DNA of 64,000 bases from CAJCJE01 sp036494465 (GCA_036494465.1 DASXOJ010000201.1:20919-84918), one strand, 5' to 3'; shown: positions 34,426 through 43,457, numbered from the stretch's first letter. Translations and numbers: made by a program. The notes: generated from the sequence alone by a model not told the origin.

Positions 34426-34731
34426 TCACGTGGTGAGCTTGATCAGGTTGTGGTGGAGGAACGCCAGGACCTCAGCGAAATAGGCGACTCGGCCGGTTCG
34501 GTCGCGTTCGCCGTGACCCGCCGCCGCGTCGCGCCGCAGCAGCGCGGGTGCGCCGACGGCCTGCAGGGCGGCGCACATCCTGCGCGCGTGCAGCGGGTCG
34601 ACACGGGTCAGCGCGGAACCGGTGATCGTGAGGATCAGGGTCGGGATTGCCAGCCGGTAGATCCAGTGGCCGACGGTCAAGACGAGGAACGCCAGCAGCA
34701 GGGTGACACCGCTGCGCCGGTCTGTGGTCAC
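34426..34731 (-). CDS. Small membrane protein, hypothetical
   Basis: About 101 residues if started at the GTG at 34731, which has GGAGTG 7 bases upstream. One strong hydrophobic segment (GVTLLLAFLVLTVGHWIYRLAIPTLILTITG, possibly two short helices) is followed by a basic helical tail. No family recognised. It lies upstream of the TIM-barrel-like gene on the same strand with a 122-base gap. Confidence 0.5.
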   Translation of the reverse strand: MTTDRRSGVTLLLAFLVLTVGHWIYRLAIPTLILTITGSALTRVDPLHARRMCAALQAVGAPALLRRDAAAGHGERDRTGRVAYFAEVLAFLHHNLIKLTT

Positions 34732-35084
34732 GAGGTTCACTCCGGTGGTCGGCCACCTGGAACGGGATTGGCAGGTTACCGCCGGCCAGCCAGGCAAAGG
34801 AGTCTCTTGGCGTGACATCGCCACAAAGAGAGCAGTCCGGGTCCGCGAAATGGGACCCAATCGACGATCGCCATGGCCGACGGGCACCAATCGCAGCCTT
34901 TCAGCGGAATTGTGCCGCCACCGAATTGGTGATGATTTTTGGATTATTCCATTCCGCGAACCACGAAATCGATCGACGGCGATGTCGTGGTGGCCACAAC
35001 GCCGCTGGTCACGCTAGCCTGCTCGGCGGACCGGGACGACGGTCGACCGGACGACCGTCCACGGGTATTACACCGGAGGTGGGT
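34732..35084. other. Divergent intergenic region, no gene seen
   Basis: About 350 bases between the small membrane protein and the zinc dehydrogenase. It includes a local AT-rich patch near 34930-34960 that may hold a promoter. I see no convincing -35/-10 pair or clear dyad. Confidence 0.4.
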
Positions 35085-36152
35085 ATGAGCGCCGAGATTC
35101 CCGGCCTCGCACCAGCGCCCGGAGTCCCGGCGCTGGCTCGCGCGGTGTTGTTGTCCGCACCGGGAATCGTCGAGGTCACGGACGTCGCGGTGCGTCCGCC
35201 ATTACCGGATGAGGTGCTGATTCGGGTGGCGGCGGCCGGGATCTGCGGTAGCGACGTGGAACTGTTCGCGGGCAACCGGCCACCGGACATCGTGCGCTAC
35301 CCGGTGATTCCCGGTCACGAGTGGTCCGGCCGCGTGGTTGCAACCGGCGCTGGGAACAACGGGTTCACACCTGGCGATCCGGTTGTGGCCGAGGGGTTGC
35401 GCTGGTGCGGGATCTGCGCGCGGTGCCGGGAGGGGTCGACCAACCTGTGCCTGACCGGCTATCGCGAGACGGGGTTCACCGAGCCGGGCGCGTTCGCCGA
35501 GTACGTGACGGTGCCGGCCCGCCTGGTGCACCGGTTGCCCGAGGATCGGCCGCTGGAGCAGGCGGCGTTGCTGGAGCCGACGGCGTGTGTGGTGGCCGCG
35601 TTGTCGGCGGGCAGACCTCGAAGCGGGCAGCGGATGGTGGTGCTCGGCGGTGGCACGCTCGGCCTGATCGCGGTCCAGTTGCTGGCGCTGGCCTCGCCCG
35701 CCGAACTCCTGCTGGTGGAGGGTCAGGCGGATCGGCGTGAGTTGGGTGCGCGGTTCGGGGCGAGCGCCACGATCGAGCCCGCCGAACTCGCCGGTGCCAA
35801 GCCGGACGCGGACCTGGTCATCGAGGCAGCGGGCGCGGCGGGCACGGGCCTGGCCGCGGTCCGGGCCGCGCGACGCGGCGGGACCGTGGTGTTGCTGGGC
35901 ATCGCGGGTGCGGGTGCCACTCCCCTGCCACCCGACGAACTGGCGGTACGGGAACTGCACGTGCACGGGGTGTTCGGAGCGCGGGCGGACTGCTGGCCCG
36001 TCGCGATCGACCACTTCGCGGCGGGTGAGCTCGACTTCGGCGCGATGATCAGCCACCGGTTTCCGCTCGACGATGTGCGCGATGCGGTGCGAACGGCGAG
36101 CAGCCGGGCCGCCGGTCGCGGCAAGGTGCTGCTTCGCCCCACGCCGAACTGA
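35085..36152 (+). CDS. Zinc-dependent medium-chain dehydrogenase (sorbitol/alcohol dehydrogenase-like)
   Basis: A 355-residue protein. The catalytic zinc site is Cys in ICGSDVELF and the GHEWSGRVV His-Glu pair. The structural zinc-type cysteines are in CGICARCREGSTNLC. The Rossmann motif is VVLGGGTLGLIAVQLLALA. The set of residues is complete. It oxidises a polyol, sugar alcohol or hydroxy acid with NAD(P), and the context suggests a sugar-derived substrate. GGAGGTGG precedes the ATG at 35085. It is followed after about 150 bases by a separate ABC operon. Confidence 0.92.
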   Translation: MSAEIPGLAPAPGVPALARAVLLSAPGIVEVTDVAVRPPLPDEVLIRVAAAGICGSDVELFAGNRPPDIVRYPVIPGHEWSGRVVATGAGNNGFTPGDPVVAEGLRWCGICARCREGSTNLCLTGYRETGFTEPGAFAEYVTVPARLVHRLPEDRPLEQAALLEPTACVVAALSAGRPRSGQRMVVLGGGTLGLIAVQLLALASPAELLLVEGQADRRELGARFGASATIEPAELAGAKPDADLVIEAAGAAGTGLAAVRAARRGGTVVLLGIAGAGATPLPPDELAVRELHVHGVFGARADCWPVAIDHFAAGELDFGAMISHRFPLDDVRDAVRTASSRAAGRGKVLLRPTPN

Positions 36153-36228
36153 CTTCCCGGCACAGCACGGAATTTAGCAACCTTCCTGCACAATCCGGAC
36201 TTTTATGAAAACGATTGCGATCGATCTC

Positions 36229-36259
36229 TTGACTGTATGAACGAATCATCTGATGATTC
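36229..36259 (+). promoter_or_regulatory. Promoter with perfect palindromic operator before the ABC sugar operon
   Basis: TTGACT (36229-36234) fits a -35 box. The perfect palindrome GAATCATC-T-GATGATTC (36243-36259) covers the expected -10 position, where GATGAT sits with a 17-bp spacer. The half-site GAATCAT also occurs at 31322-31328 next to the GntR gene at 30563-31282, the best candidate binder. Confidence 0.55.
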
Positions 36260-36303
36260 ATCCACGCCGAGCCGACCGACCGGGACATCCCGGCCGAGAT
36301 GGG

Positions 36304-37443
36304 ATGCGTGTGCCGATGAGCATCGAACAATCCTTACCGCGCGCGGAAAGCCCTGCCTCGGGCTTCTCCCGGCGGGATGGCCTGAAGTGGCTGGGCATGG
36401 GCGGCGGTGCGGTCGCGGCGAGCGCGCTGCTCGCTGCCTGCAAGGGCGCGACCGACACCAGCGCCAGCAGCGGCGTCGGCAACTTCCCGGCCACACCGGC
36501 CTGGAAGTTCGTGTTCATCAACCACGTCACCACCAACTCCTTCTTCATCCCGACCCGCAACGGCCTCGCCGACGCCGCCAAGATGCTCGGCCTGCCCGCA
36601 CCACAGTGGACCGGCGACGAGAACGGCAACGTCGCCAACATGGCCAGCGACTTCGACACCGCGATCAGCGGCGGCGCGGACGGCATCGCGATCGCGCTGA
36701 CCGACTCGACCGCGTTCATCGAGCCGACAAAGGCCGCGCTGGCCAAGGGAATCCCGGTGATCGCCTACAACGCGACCGCGCCAGGGAACTTCGCGCTGAC
36801 CTACGTCGGGCAGGACCTGTACCAGTCGGGTTTCCTGATGGGGCAGCGGATCGCGCAGGACGTGCAGTCCGGGTTGATCCTGGTCGGCATCTCCCAGCCC
36901 GGGGGCAACAACGTGCAGCCAAGGCTGGACGGCATCAAGGCCGCGTTGCAGCAGGCCGCGCCCGGCGTGACCGTGCAGTCCGTGAACACCGGCGCCGACC
37001 AGGCCGGCGAGCTGAACAACATCACCGCCGCCTACAGCGGGCACTCGGACGCGAAGGGGCTCTATGCGGTGGACGCGGGCACGACCGCGTCGATCGCGCA
37101 GCTGATCACCAGTCGCGGGCTGATCGGCAAGATCCACGCCGGTGGGTTCGACACGTTGGCGGACACCGTCAACGGGGTGAAGTCGGGTGCCCTGGACTTC
37201 ACGATCGACCAGTCCGCATATCTCCAGGGTTTCCTGCCGGTGCTCTACCTGTACCTGTACCGGATCTCCGGGACGCTGGTGAAGCCGCCCGCGACGGACA
37301 CCGGCCTGACCTTCGTCACCAAGGACAACATCGCGCCGTATGAATCGAACCCGCCGAGCCGGTTCGAGGGTGGGTCGAACGGCGGCATCATCGCGATGCC
37401 CAAGTCGATCCCGCTGCCGCCGCCCTCGACGGTCACCCTGTAG
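36304..37443 (+). CDS. ABC sugar transporter, substrate-binding lipoprotein (Tat-type signal)
   Basis: About 379 residues. A twin-Arg signal (FSRRDGLKWLG) and hydrophobic stretch end in the lipobox LLAAC, so it is exported folded and anchored by lipid. The mature part is a periplasmic-binding-protein-like domain of the ribose/fructose type (KFVFINHVTTNSFF, ADGIAIALTDSTAFI, IPVIAYNATAPG, AGGFDTLADTVNGVKSG). ATGs at 36304 and 36316 are both possible. It is the first gene of a binding protein, permease, ATPase operon. Substrate unknown, presumably an aldose or polyol. Confidence 0.9.
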   Translation: MRVPMSIEQSLPRAESPASGFSRRDGLKWLGMGGGAVAASALLAACKGATDTSASSGVGNFPATPAWKFVFINHVTTNSFFIPTRNGLADAAKMLGLPAPQWTGDENGNVANMASDFDTAISGGADGIAIALTDSTAFIEPTKAALAKGIPVIAYNATAPGNFALTYVGQDLYQSGFLMGQRIAQDVQSGLILVGISQPGGNNVQPRLDGIKAALQQAAPGVTVQSVNTGADQAGELNNITAAYSGHSDAKGLYAVDAGTTASIAQLITSRGLIGKIHAGGFDTLADTVNGVKSGALDFTIDQSAYLQGFLPVLYLYLYRISGTLVKPPATDTGLTFVTKDNIAPYESNPPSRFEGGSNGGIIAMPKSIPLPPPSTVTL

Positions 37444-37453
37444 GGGCCACGGC

Positions 37454-38413
37454 GTGAACAACCCGGTCACCCGAACGCTGCTGCGGACCAAAGAACTCAG
37501 CATCCTGCTGGTCACGATCGCGGTGGCGATCTATTTCAGCGTCACCAGTTCCGCGTTCAACACCAGCGAGAACTACCACACGATCGCGCAGTTCTTCACG
37601 CCGTGGGCGATCGTCGCCGCGGGCGAGGTGATGCTGCTGATCTGCGGCGAGATCGACCTGTCCGCGGGTTTCGTGTTCACCCTGGCGCCGTTCATCTTCG
37701 TGATCTTCGTGAACAACGGGGCGCCGCTGTGGCTGGCGCTGATCGCGACGCTGGTGCTGTGCGCGCTGGTCGGCGTGATCAACGGGATCGTGCACGCCTG
37801 GCTCGGGCTCCCCTCGTTCGTCACCACGCTGGGCATGGCGTTCCTGCTGGAAGGGTTGTCGCTGATCCTGTCTAACGGGGCGCCGGTGAGCGCGCCGCGC
37901 GGAGACTGGGTGGTGACGGTGTTCGGCGGGGGGCACTGGTCGGAGTTGATCTGGGCGCTGGTGATCGTGGTCATCATGCAACTGGTGTTGTCGGGCACCC
38001 GGTTCGGTGTGTACACGCAGGCAACAGGCGGTAACCGGCTGGGCGCGGCCGAATCCGGGATCAACACGAACCGGGTGAAGATCGTGAACTTCGCGATCAC
38101 CAGCACGCTCGCCGGGCTGGCCGGGATCATCGACGGTCTGCGGGTCGGTTCGTTCGACCCGACGAACGGCGGGTTCAACACGATGTTCTTCGCGGTCGCG
38201 GCCGCGGTGATCGGCGGGACCGCGTTGATCGGCGGGTCGGGCACGGTGGTCGGGGCGCTGCTGGGCGCGATGCTGCTGGGCATCGTCTACGACGGGTTCA
38301 ACCTGACCGGGATCAGCGCGAACCCCTTCGACGTGGTGCTGGGCGCGGCGATCCTGGTCGCGATGCTGCTCAACGTGAACCTGACCAAACTACGGGCCAG
38401 GAGCCGAACATGA
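37454..38413 (+). CDS. ABC sugar transporter permease (RbsC/FrcC type)
   Basis: A 319-residue membrane protein with 8-10 helices and the family blocks VAAGEVMLLICGEIDLSAGF, LPSFVTTLGMAFLLEGLSL, ATGGNRLGAAESGINTNRVK and AVIGGTALIGGSGTVVGALLGA. The GTG at 37454 is 10 bases after the binding-protein stop. The earlier frame from 37340 only adds Arg-rich shadow residues. It forms the membrane channel as a homodimer and overlaps the ATPase start by 4 bases. Confidence 0.92.
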   Translation: MNNPVTRTLLRTKELSILLVTIAVAIYFSVTSSAFNTSENYHTIAQFFTPWAIVAAGEVMLLICGEIDLSAGFVFTLAPFIFVIFVNNGAPLWLALIATLVLCALVGVINGIVHAWLGLPSFVTTLGMAFLLEGLSLILSNGAPVSAPRGDWVVTVFGGGHWSELIWALVIVVIMQLVLSGTRFGVYTQATGGNRLGAAESGINTNRVKIVNFAITSTLAGLAGIIDGLRVGSFDPTNGGFNTMFFAVAAAVIGGTALIGGSGTVVGALLGAMLLGIVYDGFNLTGISANPFDVVLGAAILVAMLLNVNLTKLRARSRT

Positions 38414-39174
38414 CCGAGCCGGACACGGCGCAAGAGCTGATCAGGGTCGAGCACGTCAGCAAGCGGTTCGGCGCGGTGCGCGCGTTGCGGGACATCAACC
38501 TGCGCGTGCACGCGGGCGAGGTGCTGGGGCTGATCGGTGACAACGGCGCCGGCAAGTCGACGTTGATCAAGATCCTCACCGGTTTCCACCAACCGGATTC
38601 CGGACAACTCTGGGTTGACAACGAACCGGTGACGTTGAAGTCGGTCACGCACGCCCGGTCGCTGGGCATCGAAACGGTGTTCCAGGACCTGGCGATGGTC
38701 AACGACCTGCCGGTGTATCTGAACCTGCACCTGAACAAGGAGCTGGTGCACCGGCCGTTCCCGTTCCTGCGCCGTCGCGAGATGAAGAAGCGGGCCCGCG
38801 AGGCGCTGGACTCGATCGGGATCAGCATTCCCTCGGTGACCGCTGAGGTGGGCCAGCTTTCCGGCGGGCAACGACAGGCGATCGCGGTGGCCCGCTCGGT
38901 GCACTCGAACGCGCGGCTGCTGCTGCTCGACGAGCCGCTCGCCGCGATGGGCGCCAAGGAAGGCGGGCAGATCCTGCGGTTGCTCGACTCGCTGAAACGC
39001 CGCGGCGACATCGCCATCGTGCTGATCGCGCACAACTACAGCCAGATCGTGGACATCTGCGACCGGGTGAACCTGCTCCAGCACGGCGAGATCACCCTGG
39101 ACAAACGCTCGGCGGACACGTCGGTCGCCGAGTTGCTGGAGCTCGTGCACGCGGAGTACCGGCTGAACACGTAG
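38410..39174 (+). CDS. ABC sugar transporter ATPase, single domain (FrcA type)
   Basis: A 254-residue ATPase with Walker A GDNGAGKST, signature LSGGQRQA, Walker B LLLLDEPL and switch His in LIAHNY. It has one nucleotide-binding domain, unlike the double-domain RbsA-type partner at 55 kb, so two copies must assemble per transporter. Overlap with the permease gene indicates translational coupling. All motifs are intact. Confidence 0.92.
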   Translation: MTEPDTAQELIRVEHVSKRFGAVRALRDINLRVHAGEVLGLIGDNGAGKSTLIKILTGFHQPDSGQLWVDNEPVTLKSVTHARSLGIETVFQDLAMVNDLPVYLNLHLNKELVHRPFPFLRRREMKKRAREALDSIGISIPSVTAEVGQLSGGQRQAIAVARSVHSNARLLLLDEPLAAMGAKEGGQILRLLDSLKRRGDIAIVLIAHNYSQIVDICDRVNLLQHGEITLDKRSADTSVAELLELVHAEYRLNT

Positions 39175-39185
39175 GATGTTTCACC

Positions 39186-40165
39186 GTGCAACAACGACCT
39201 CTTGGCAAGACCGGACACGACGTATCGGTGATCGGGCTGGGCACCTGGCAACTCGGCGCGGACTGGGGTGACGTCAGCGAGAGCGACGCCATGGCCGTGC
39301 TCGACGCGGCGCTCGAGCACGGCGTGACGCTCTTCGACACCGCCGATGTCTACGGCGACGGACGCAGCGAAGCGTTGATCGCGAAGTTCCTGCGTGGCCG
39401 CACCGACCGGCCCTTCGTGGCGACCAAAATGGGCCGGCGAATGGACCAGGTACCGGAGAACTACAACCTGACCAACTTCCGCGCCTGGACCGACCGGTCG
39501 CGGCGCAACCTCGACGTCGACGTGCTGGACCTGGTCCAACTGCACTGTCCGCCGACCCCGGTGTACTCCTCGGACGAGGTGTTCGACGGGCTGGACACGC
39601 TCGTCGCCGAGCAGCGGATCGCCGCCTACGGCGTGAGCGTGGAGACCGTGGCCGAAGCGTTGACCGCGATCGCGCGGCCGAACGTGGCGAGCGTGCAGAT
39701 CATCCTGAACGCGTTCCGCCGCAAGCCGCTCGCCGAGGTGCTGCCCGCCGCCGCTGCGGCGAACGTCGCGATCATCGCGCGGGTGCCGCTGGCGTCCGGC
39801 CTGTTGTCCGGCAAGTACACGCACGAGACCACGTTCCCGGCCAGCGACCACCGCACCTACAACCGGCACGGTGAGGCGTTCGACGCAGGCGAGACCTTCT
39901 CCGGCGTCGACTACGACACCGGGGTCGAGGCCGCGAAGGAGTTCTCGGCGCTCGCGGTACCGCCCGCGACGCCCGCGCAGACCGCGCTGCGCTGGATCTC
40001 CAGCAGCCGGGTGTCACCACCGTGATTCCGGGTGCGCGCGATGTGAACCAGGTGTTGTCGAACACGGCGGCTGCTGACAACCCGGAGTTGTCGGAGTCGG
40101 CGTTGGCAGCAGTCAAGGACATCTACGACCGGCGCATCAGCGCGGAGGTCGAGAACCGCTGGTGA
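39186..40165 (+). pseudogene. Aldo/keto reductase with an apparent one-base frameshift near the 3' end
   Basis: The first 279 codons give a normal aldo/keto reductase: YxxxK-type core residues in LFDTADVYGDGRSE and VATKMGRR, and LVQLHCPP. The frame then stops at 40023 after RWISSSRVSPP. In the next frame the expected C-terminus continues from about 40001 (QQPGVTTVIPGARDVNQVL and onward to the TGA at 40163-40165). One base is missing near 39995-40003 (total length 980, not divisible by three). It is either a real mutation or a sequencing error. If intact it would oxidise or reduce a sugar with NADP. It sits 11 bases after the ABC operon. Confidence 0.8.
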
Positions 40166-40180
40166 CCAAGGCGGGTTGAC

Positions 40181-40234
40181 CTCCCCGTCGTTATGAACGT
40201 ATGTTCATGAACGAACGTTCATAACGACGGGGAG
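40181..40234. promoter_or_regulatory. Large palindrome with nested operators upstream of methyltransferase/tetR
   Basis: Perfect 20-bp arms (40181-40200, beginning CTCCCCGTCG, and 40215-40234, ending CGACGGGGAG) enclose 14 bases. Inside, two dyads lie in tandem: ATGAACGTATGTTCAT (40193-40208) and ATGAACGAACGTTCAT (40207-40222). They share the GTTCAT half and fit a TetR-type operator. The 3' arm ends 11 bases before the GTG of the methyltransferase and overlaps its GGAGGGAG ribosome site, so repressor binding or RNA folding could both block expression. Confidence 0.7.
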
Positions 40235-40245
40235 GGAGCGGGCGC

Positions 40246-41073
40246 GTGTCGGAGATCGTGAACACCGCGCAGGCGGAAGCCTGGAACGGGTACGAGGGCG
40301 AACACTGGGCCAGCAACGACGACCGCTTCGACAAGGTCAACGGCGGGTACAACGCCACCCTGCTGGACGCCGCCGGCATCGGCACCGACGACGCCGTGCT
40401 GGACATCGGTTGTGGCAACGGCCAGTTGACCAGGCAGGCCGCGCTTCGGGCGAAACGCGCGTCCGGGGTGGATCTGTCCGAGCCGATGCTCGCGACCGCG
40501 CGGGCGCGCGCCGCCGAGGAAAGCGTTGGCAATGTGGACTTCTTCCGGGGCGACGCGCAGGTGCACCCGTTCGAGAGCGGGTCGCTGGATGTGGCATTGA
40601 GCCGGTTCGGGGTGATGTTCTTCGCGGATCCGGTTGCCGCGTTCACGAATGTGCATCGAGCACTGCGGCCGAGTGGCCGGCTGGCGTTCCTGTGCCTGGA
40701 CGAGTTCGACCGGTCCGACGTCGGCAGGGTGTTCGAGGCGATGCAGACCTGGGTGCCATGGCCGACCGGTCAGCGCAACAGCGGGCCGACCTCGCTCGCG
40801 GATCCGGAACACACCGAGGAACTGCTGACCACCGCTGGTTTCCACGACGTGACCCAGACACCGGTGCAGGCGGAGCAGTGGTGGGGCACGGATGCCACGG
40901 ACGCGGCGGCGTTCATGGCGTCGTGGGGGCCGGTGCACTACCACCTCGGTCTGGTGGGCGCGGCTGCCGCGCGGCGCGCGACAGGGGCGATGACTGAGGC
41001 GTTGCGCGCGTTCGAGGGGCCGGCTGGCGTTGTGCTGCGCGGGCACGCGTGGCTGGTGTCGGCGCAGGCGTGA
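40246..41073 (+). CDS. Class I SAM-dependent methyltransferase
   Basis: A 275-residue protein with motif I VLDIGCGNGQLT, motif II SGVDLSEPML and a UbiE-like ALSRFGVMFFADPVAAF. Start at GTG 40246 with GGAGGGAG. The substrate is unknown. It is followed 4 bases later by a TetR gene, and the two form an autoregulated unit behind the palindrome at 40181-40234. This suggests modification or detoxification of a compound sensed by the TetR protein. Confidence 0.9.
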   Translation: MSEIVNTAQAEAWNGYEGEHWASNDDRFDKVNGGYNATLLDAAGIGTDDAVLDIGCGNGQLTRQAALRAKRASGVDLSEPMLATARARAAEESVGNVDFFRGDAQVHPFESGSLDVALSRFGVMFFADPVAAFTNVHRALRPSGRLAFLCLDEFDRSDVGRVFEAMQTWVPWPTGQRNSGPTSLADPEHTEELLTTAGFHDVTQTPVQAEQWWGTDATDAAAFMASWGPVHYHLGLVGAAAARRATGAMTEALRAFEGPAGVVLRGHAWLVSAQA

Positions 41074-41077
41074 GCGG

Positions 41078-41683
41078 ATGTCGCCGAGAAGAGCAGCCGC
41101 GCTGGGTGGCGGCACCGCGAACCTGCGCGAGCACCTGATCGACGCGGCGGGGCGGCTGATCGCGCGGCAAGGGCTGGCCGGGTTGACCGTGCGGGTGATC
41201 GCCAAGGAGGCCGGAGTCGCGGATGGTGTGCTGTACAACCATTTCGCGGACAAGGAGGAGTTGCTGGCGGCCGCGTTGCGCGCGCATACGCAGGTGGTAG
41301 AACGGGATCTGGGTCCGTTGCCTGCCGCCGGTTCCGGTTCGGTCGAGGAGAATGTACGCGCCTGGCTGACCGGTGGGCTCGCATTGCACAAGGCGATTCT
41401 GCCCGCGTTCGCCGGGCTGCTGGCCCATCCGGCGGTACAGGCGCGTTACGCGGAACTGGCCGACAGCAAGCCGGATTACCGGGATCGGCTTCGCGACTAT
41501 CTGCGCGCGGAACGGGCGGCTGGGCGGTTGCGGGAAGACGCCGATGTGGATGCGGCCACCGCGATTCTGGTGGGGATCTGCCATGAACAGGTGCTGTCCG
41601 GGCTGTTCGGCTCGGGGTTGCCCCATGTCGGGGAGCCGTCGGTCGATGCGGTGGTGCACACGCTCCTGGCCGGAATCTGCTGA
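41078..41683 (+). CDS. TetR-family repressor
   Basis: A 201-residue protein with an N-terminal TetR helix-turn-helix (LIDAAGRLIARQGLAGLTVRVIAKEAGVADGVLYNHFADKEELLAAAL) and a variable helical ligand domain. The ATG at 41078 is 4 bases after the methyltransferase stop. The longer frame from 41030 only reads through the end of that gene. It probably binds the ATGAAC-N4-GTTCAT dyads upstream of the operon. Confidence 0.92.
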   Translation: MSPRRAAALGGGTANLREHLIDAAGRLIARQGLAGLTVRVIAKEAGVADGVLYNHFADKEELLAAALRAHTQVVERDLGPLPAAGSGSVEENVRAWLTGGLALHKAILPAFAGLLAHPAVQARYAELADSKPDYRDRLRDYLRAERAAGRLREDADVDAATAILVGICHEQVLSGLFGSGLPHVGEPSVDAVVHTLLAGIC

Positions 41684-41692
41684 GGTCGCTGG

Positions 41693-43378
41693 TCAGTTGT
41701 CGTTGTGCGACACCGGGGAGATGCTTCTGGCCAGCACGCGGCCGAGGCCGGAGCGGGTGGCGAGCATGATCAGCCGGTCCTGCGGGGCGAGCGCGTAGGT
41801 CTTGGGCGGTTGCCAGTCCAGTTCGGTTGTTCCCCTGCGCTGCAACGCGATCACCCGCGCCTCGCCCTGTTCGTCGGCGGCACGCACGGTCGCGCCCGCC
41901 AACGGCGAGCCTGCCGCGATCGGCACCTCGGCGATCATCAGCACCTGGCGTCCGATCGGGATGGTGCCGATGACCTGCCGCTCCACCATGGCCGCCGCGA
42001 ACGCGGGCGCGGCGAGGAAGGACACGCTGCCGGAGATCGCGAACCCGAACACCCGGCCGACGCGCTGTGCGAGGTCGTCGTCGAACAGGCGGAGCACGAC
42101 GCGCAGATCTTCGCGTTGCACCCTGGCCTGTAACGCGCCCTCCAGGTTGACGACGTCGCTGCTGCTGAGCATCAGCAAGGCCCGCGCGCTGCCCGCGTGC
42201 GCGGCGCGCAGGGTCTCCTCGCGGGTGGCGTCGCCGAACACGATCGGCACGTTGAGCCTGCGCATGGTGGACACTCCGCGCGCGTTCTCGTCATTCTCGA
42301 TGGTGATCACCGAGATGCCGAGGTCGCGCAGTTGCCGCACCACCCGGGTGCCGACGTTGCCCAGGCCGACGACGACAACGTGATCGCCGATCTGGTTGGG
42401 CACCGTGGGCAGCCGGGAGCGGACCACGCCACCGACGATCACGGCGGTGACGACCGGCGGAATCGCCAGGCTGATCAGGGTGACGCCGACCTGGACGATG
42501 CGCGCGAACAGGCCGAGCTGGTTGCTGGTATCGGGCACCGCGTCGCCTGCCGCGTCGAGCAGCGTGATGTAGATGGCGTCGCCCCAGCTGGTGGCTTTCG
42601 GCCCGACCACGGCGAGCAGCGCGACGCCGATGACCAGCAGGAGGAACAGGACGATCGCGACGCGGACGAACGTGTTGCTCAGCGTGGAGCGCAGGCGTTG
42701 CGCGAGCACCCGCCAGCGCCGGGTGCGGTGTTCGCGCAACGGGCGGCTCTGCGGCGGACCGTCGGCGTGCGCGAGCACCAGGTTGGCGGTGTTCTGGTCG
42801 GTGGGCAGCAGTCGTGTTGTCGCGCCGGTGGTGTCGGCGAGTCCGCACAGGATCTGTTTGGGCGAGACGGTGTCCCGGTGCGCGACGTAGAGGGTGCGGC
42901 CGGGCAGGCGCACGTGGCTTGGCGCGACCTCACCGAGCGCGGCGGCCACGAAGGACGGTGCAGCCATGGCCGAGTCGGAGAGCACAGCGCAGTCCGCGAA
43001 CAGGGTGCGGATCTTGTGCCCGAGGCTCATGTTGAACATCCGGACCACCATGCGCAGGTCCGGGTTGATCTCGTGGGTGGTCAGCGCGGCGTGGATGTTG
43101 CCGACGTCGTCGGAGTTGACCAGCGCGACCGCGCGGGCCTCGGCGACGCCCGCGGTGCGCAGCGCGCGTTCGTCCAACTGGGCCGCTTCGATGATCTTCA
43201 CCCCGGCCAGTTGCGCGATGTCCGGGGCTCTGTCCCGGGTTTTGCCGCGCACGACGACGGTGACCTCGGCGCCGAACCGTGTCAACAGTTCGTTCACAAG
43301 GCGCAGGGCCAACGGGCTGTCGCCACAGACAACGAATCGTCGCGGGCGGCTGGCTCGGTTGCGAAGCGTCGGTGGCAC
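41693..43378 (-). CDS. Two-helix RCK/TrkA-N channel-like protein with a non-canonical pore
   Basis: A 561-residue protein: a TrkA-N-like Rossmann domain (residues 1-150, FVVCGDSPLALRLVNELL), two membrane helices with a pore loop (about 235-320), a second TrkA-N domain (VVVVGLGNVGTRVVRQL) and a TrkA-C-like end. Architecture is that of RCK-gated cation channels of the Castor/GsuK kind, but the filter region reads YITLLDAAGDAVP instead of TVGYGD. Ion selectivity is therefore open. It converges with tetR with 9 bases between the genes. Confidence 0.85.
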   Translation of the reverse strand: MPPTLRNRASRPRRFVVCGDSPLALRLVNELLTRFGAEVTVVVRGKTRDRAPDIAQLAGVKIIEAAQLDERALRTAGVAEARAVALVNSDDVGNIHAALTTHEINPDLRMVVRMFNMSLGHKIRTLFADCAVLSDSAMAAPSFVAAALGEVAPSHVRLPGRTLYVAHRDTVSPKQILCGLADTTGATTRLLPTDQNTANLVLAHADGPPQSRPLREHRTRRWRVLAQRLRSTLSNTFVRVAIVLFLLLVIGVALLAVVGPKATSWGDAIYITLLDAAGDAVPDTSNQLGLFARIVQVGVTLISLAIPPVVTAVIVGGVVRSRLPTVPNQIGDHVVVVGLGNVGTRVVRQLRDLGISVITIENDENARGVSTMRRLNVPIVFGDATREETLRAAHAGSARALLMLSSSDVVNLEGALQARVQREDLRVVLRLFDDDLAQRVGRVFGFAISGSVSFLAAPAFAAAMVERQVIGTIPIGRQVLMIAEVPIAAGSPLAGATVRAADEQGEARVIALQRRGTTELDWQPPKTYALAPQDRLIMLATRSGLGRVLARSISPVSHNDN

Positions 43379-43457
43379 GGGAGAATTTTAGTTGACCATC
43401 GTCGGGACGCAGTGTCGTTCAAACTAACAACCGCGCATCTGCGCGCCGACGAAAAGA

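Noticed and set aside
36208..36226. LacI-like dyad around CGATTGCGATCG before the ABC operon
   Set aside because: Only 4-bp arms and no LacI gene nearby. The perfect palindrome at 36243 explains regulation better.
40181..40234. The large palindrome as a transcription terminator of the reductase gene
   Set aside because: It has nested ATGAAC/GTTCAT dyads, lies directly before a GTG with a ribosome site, and precedes a methyltransferase/TetR unit, so an operator is more likely. A double role remains possible.
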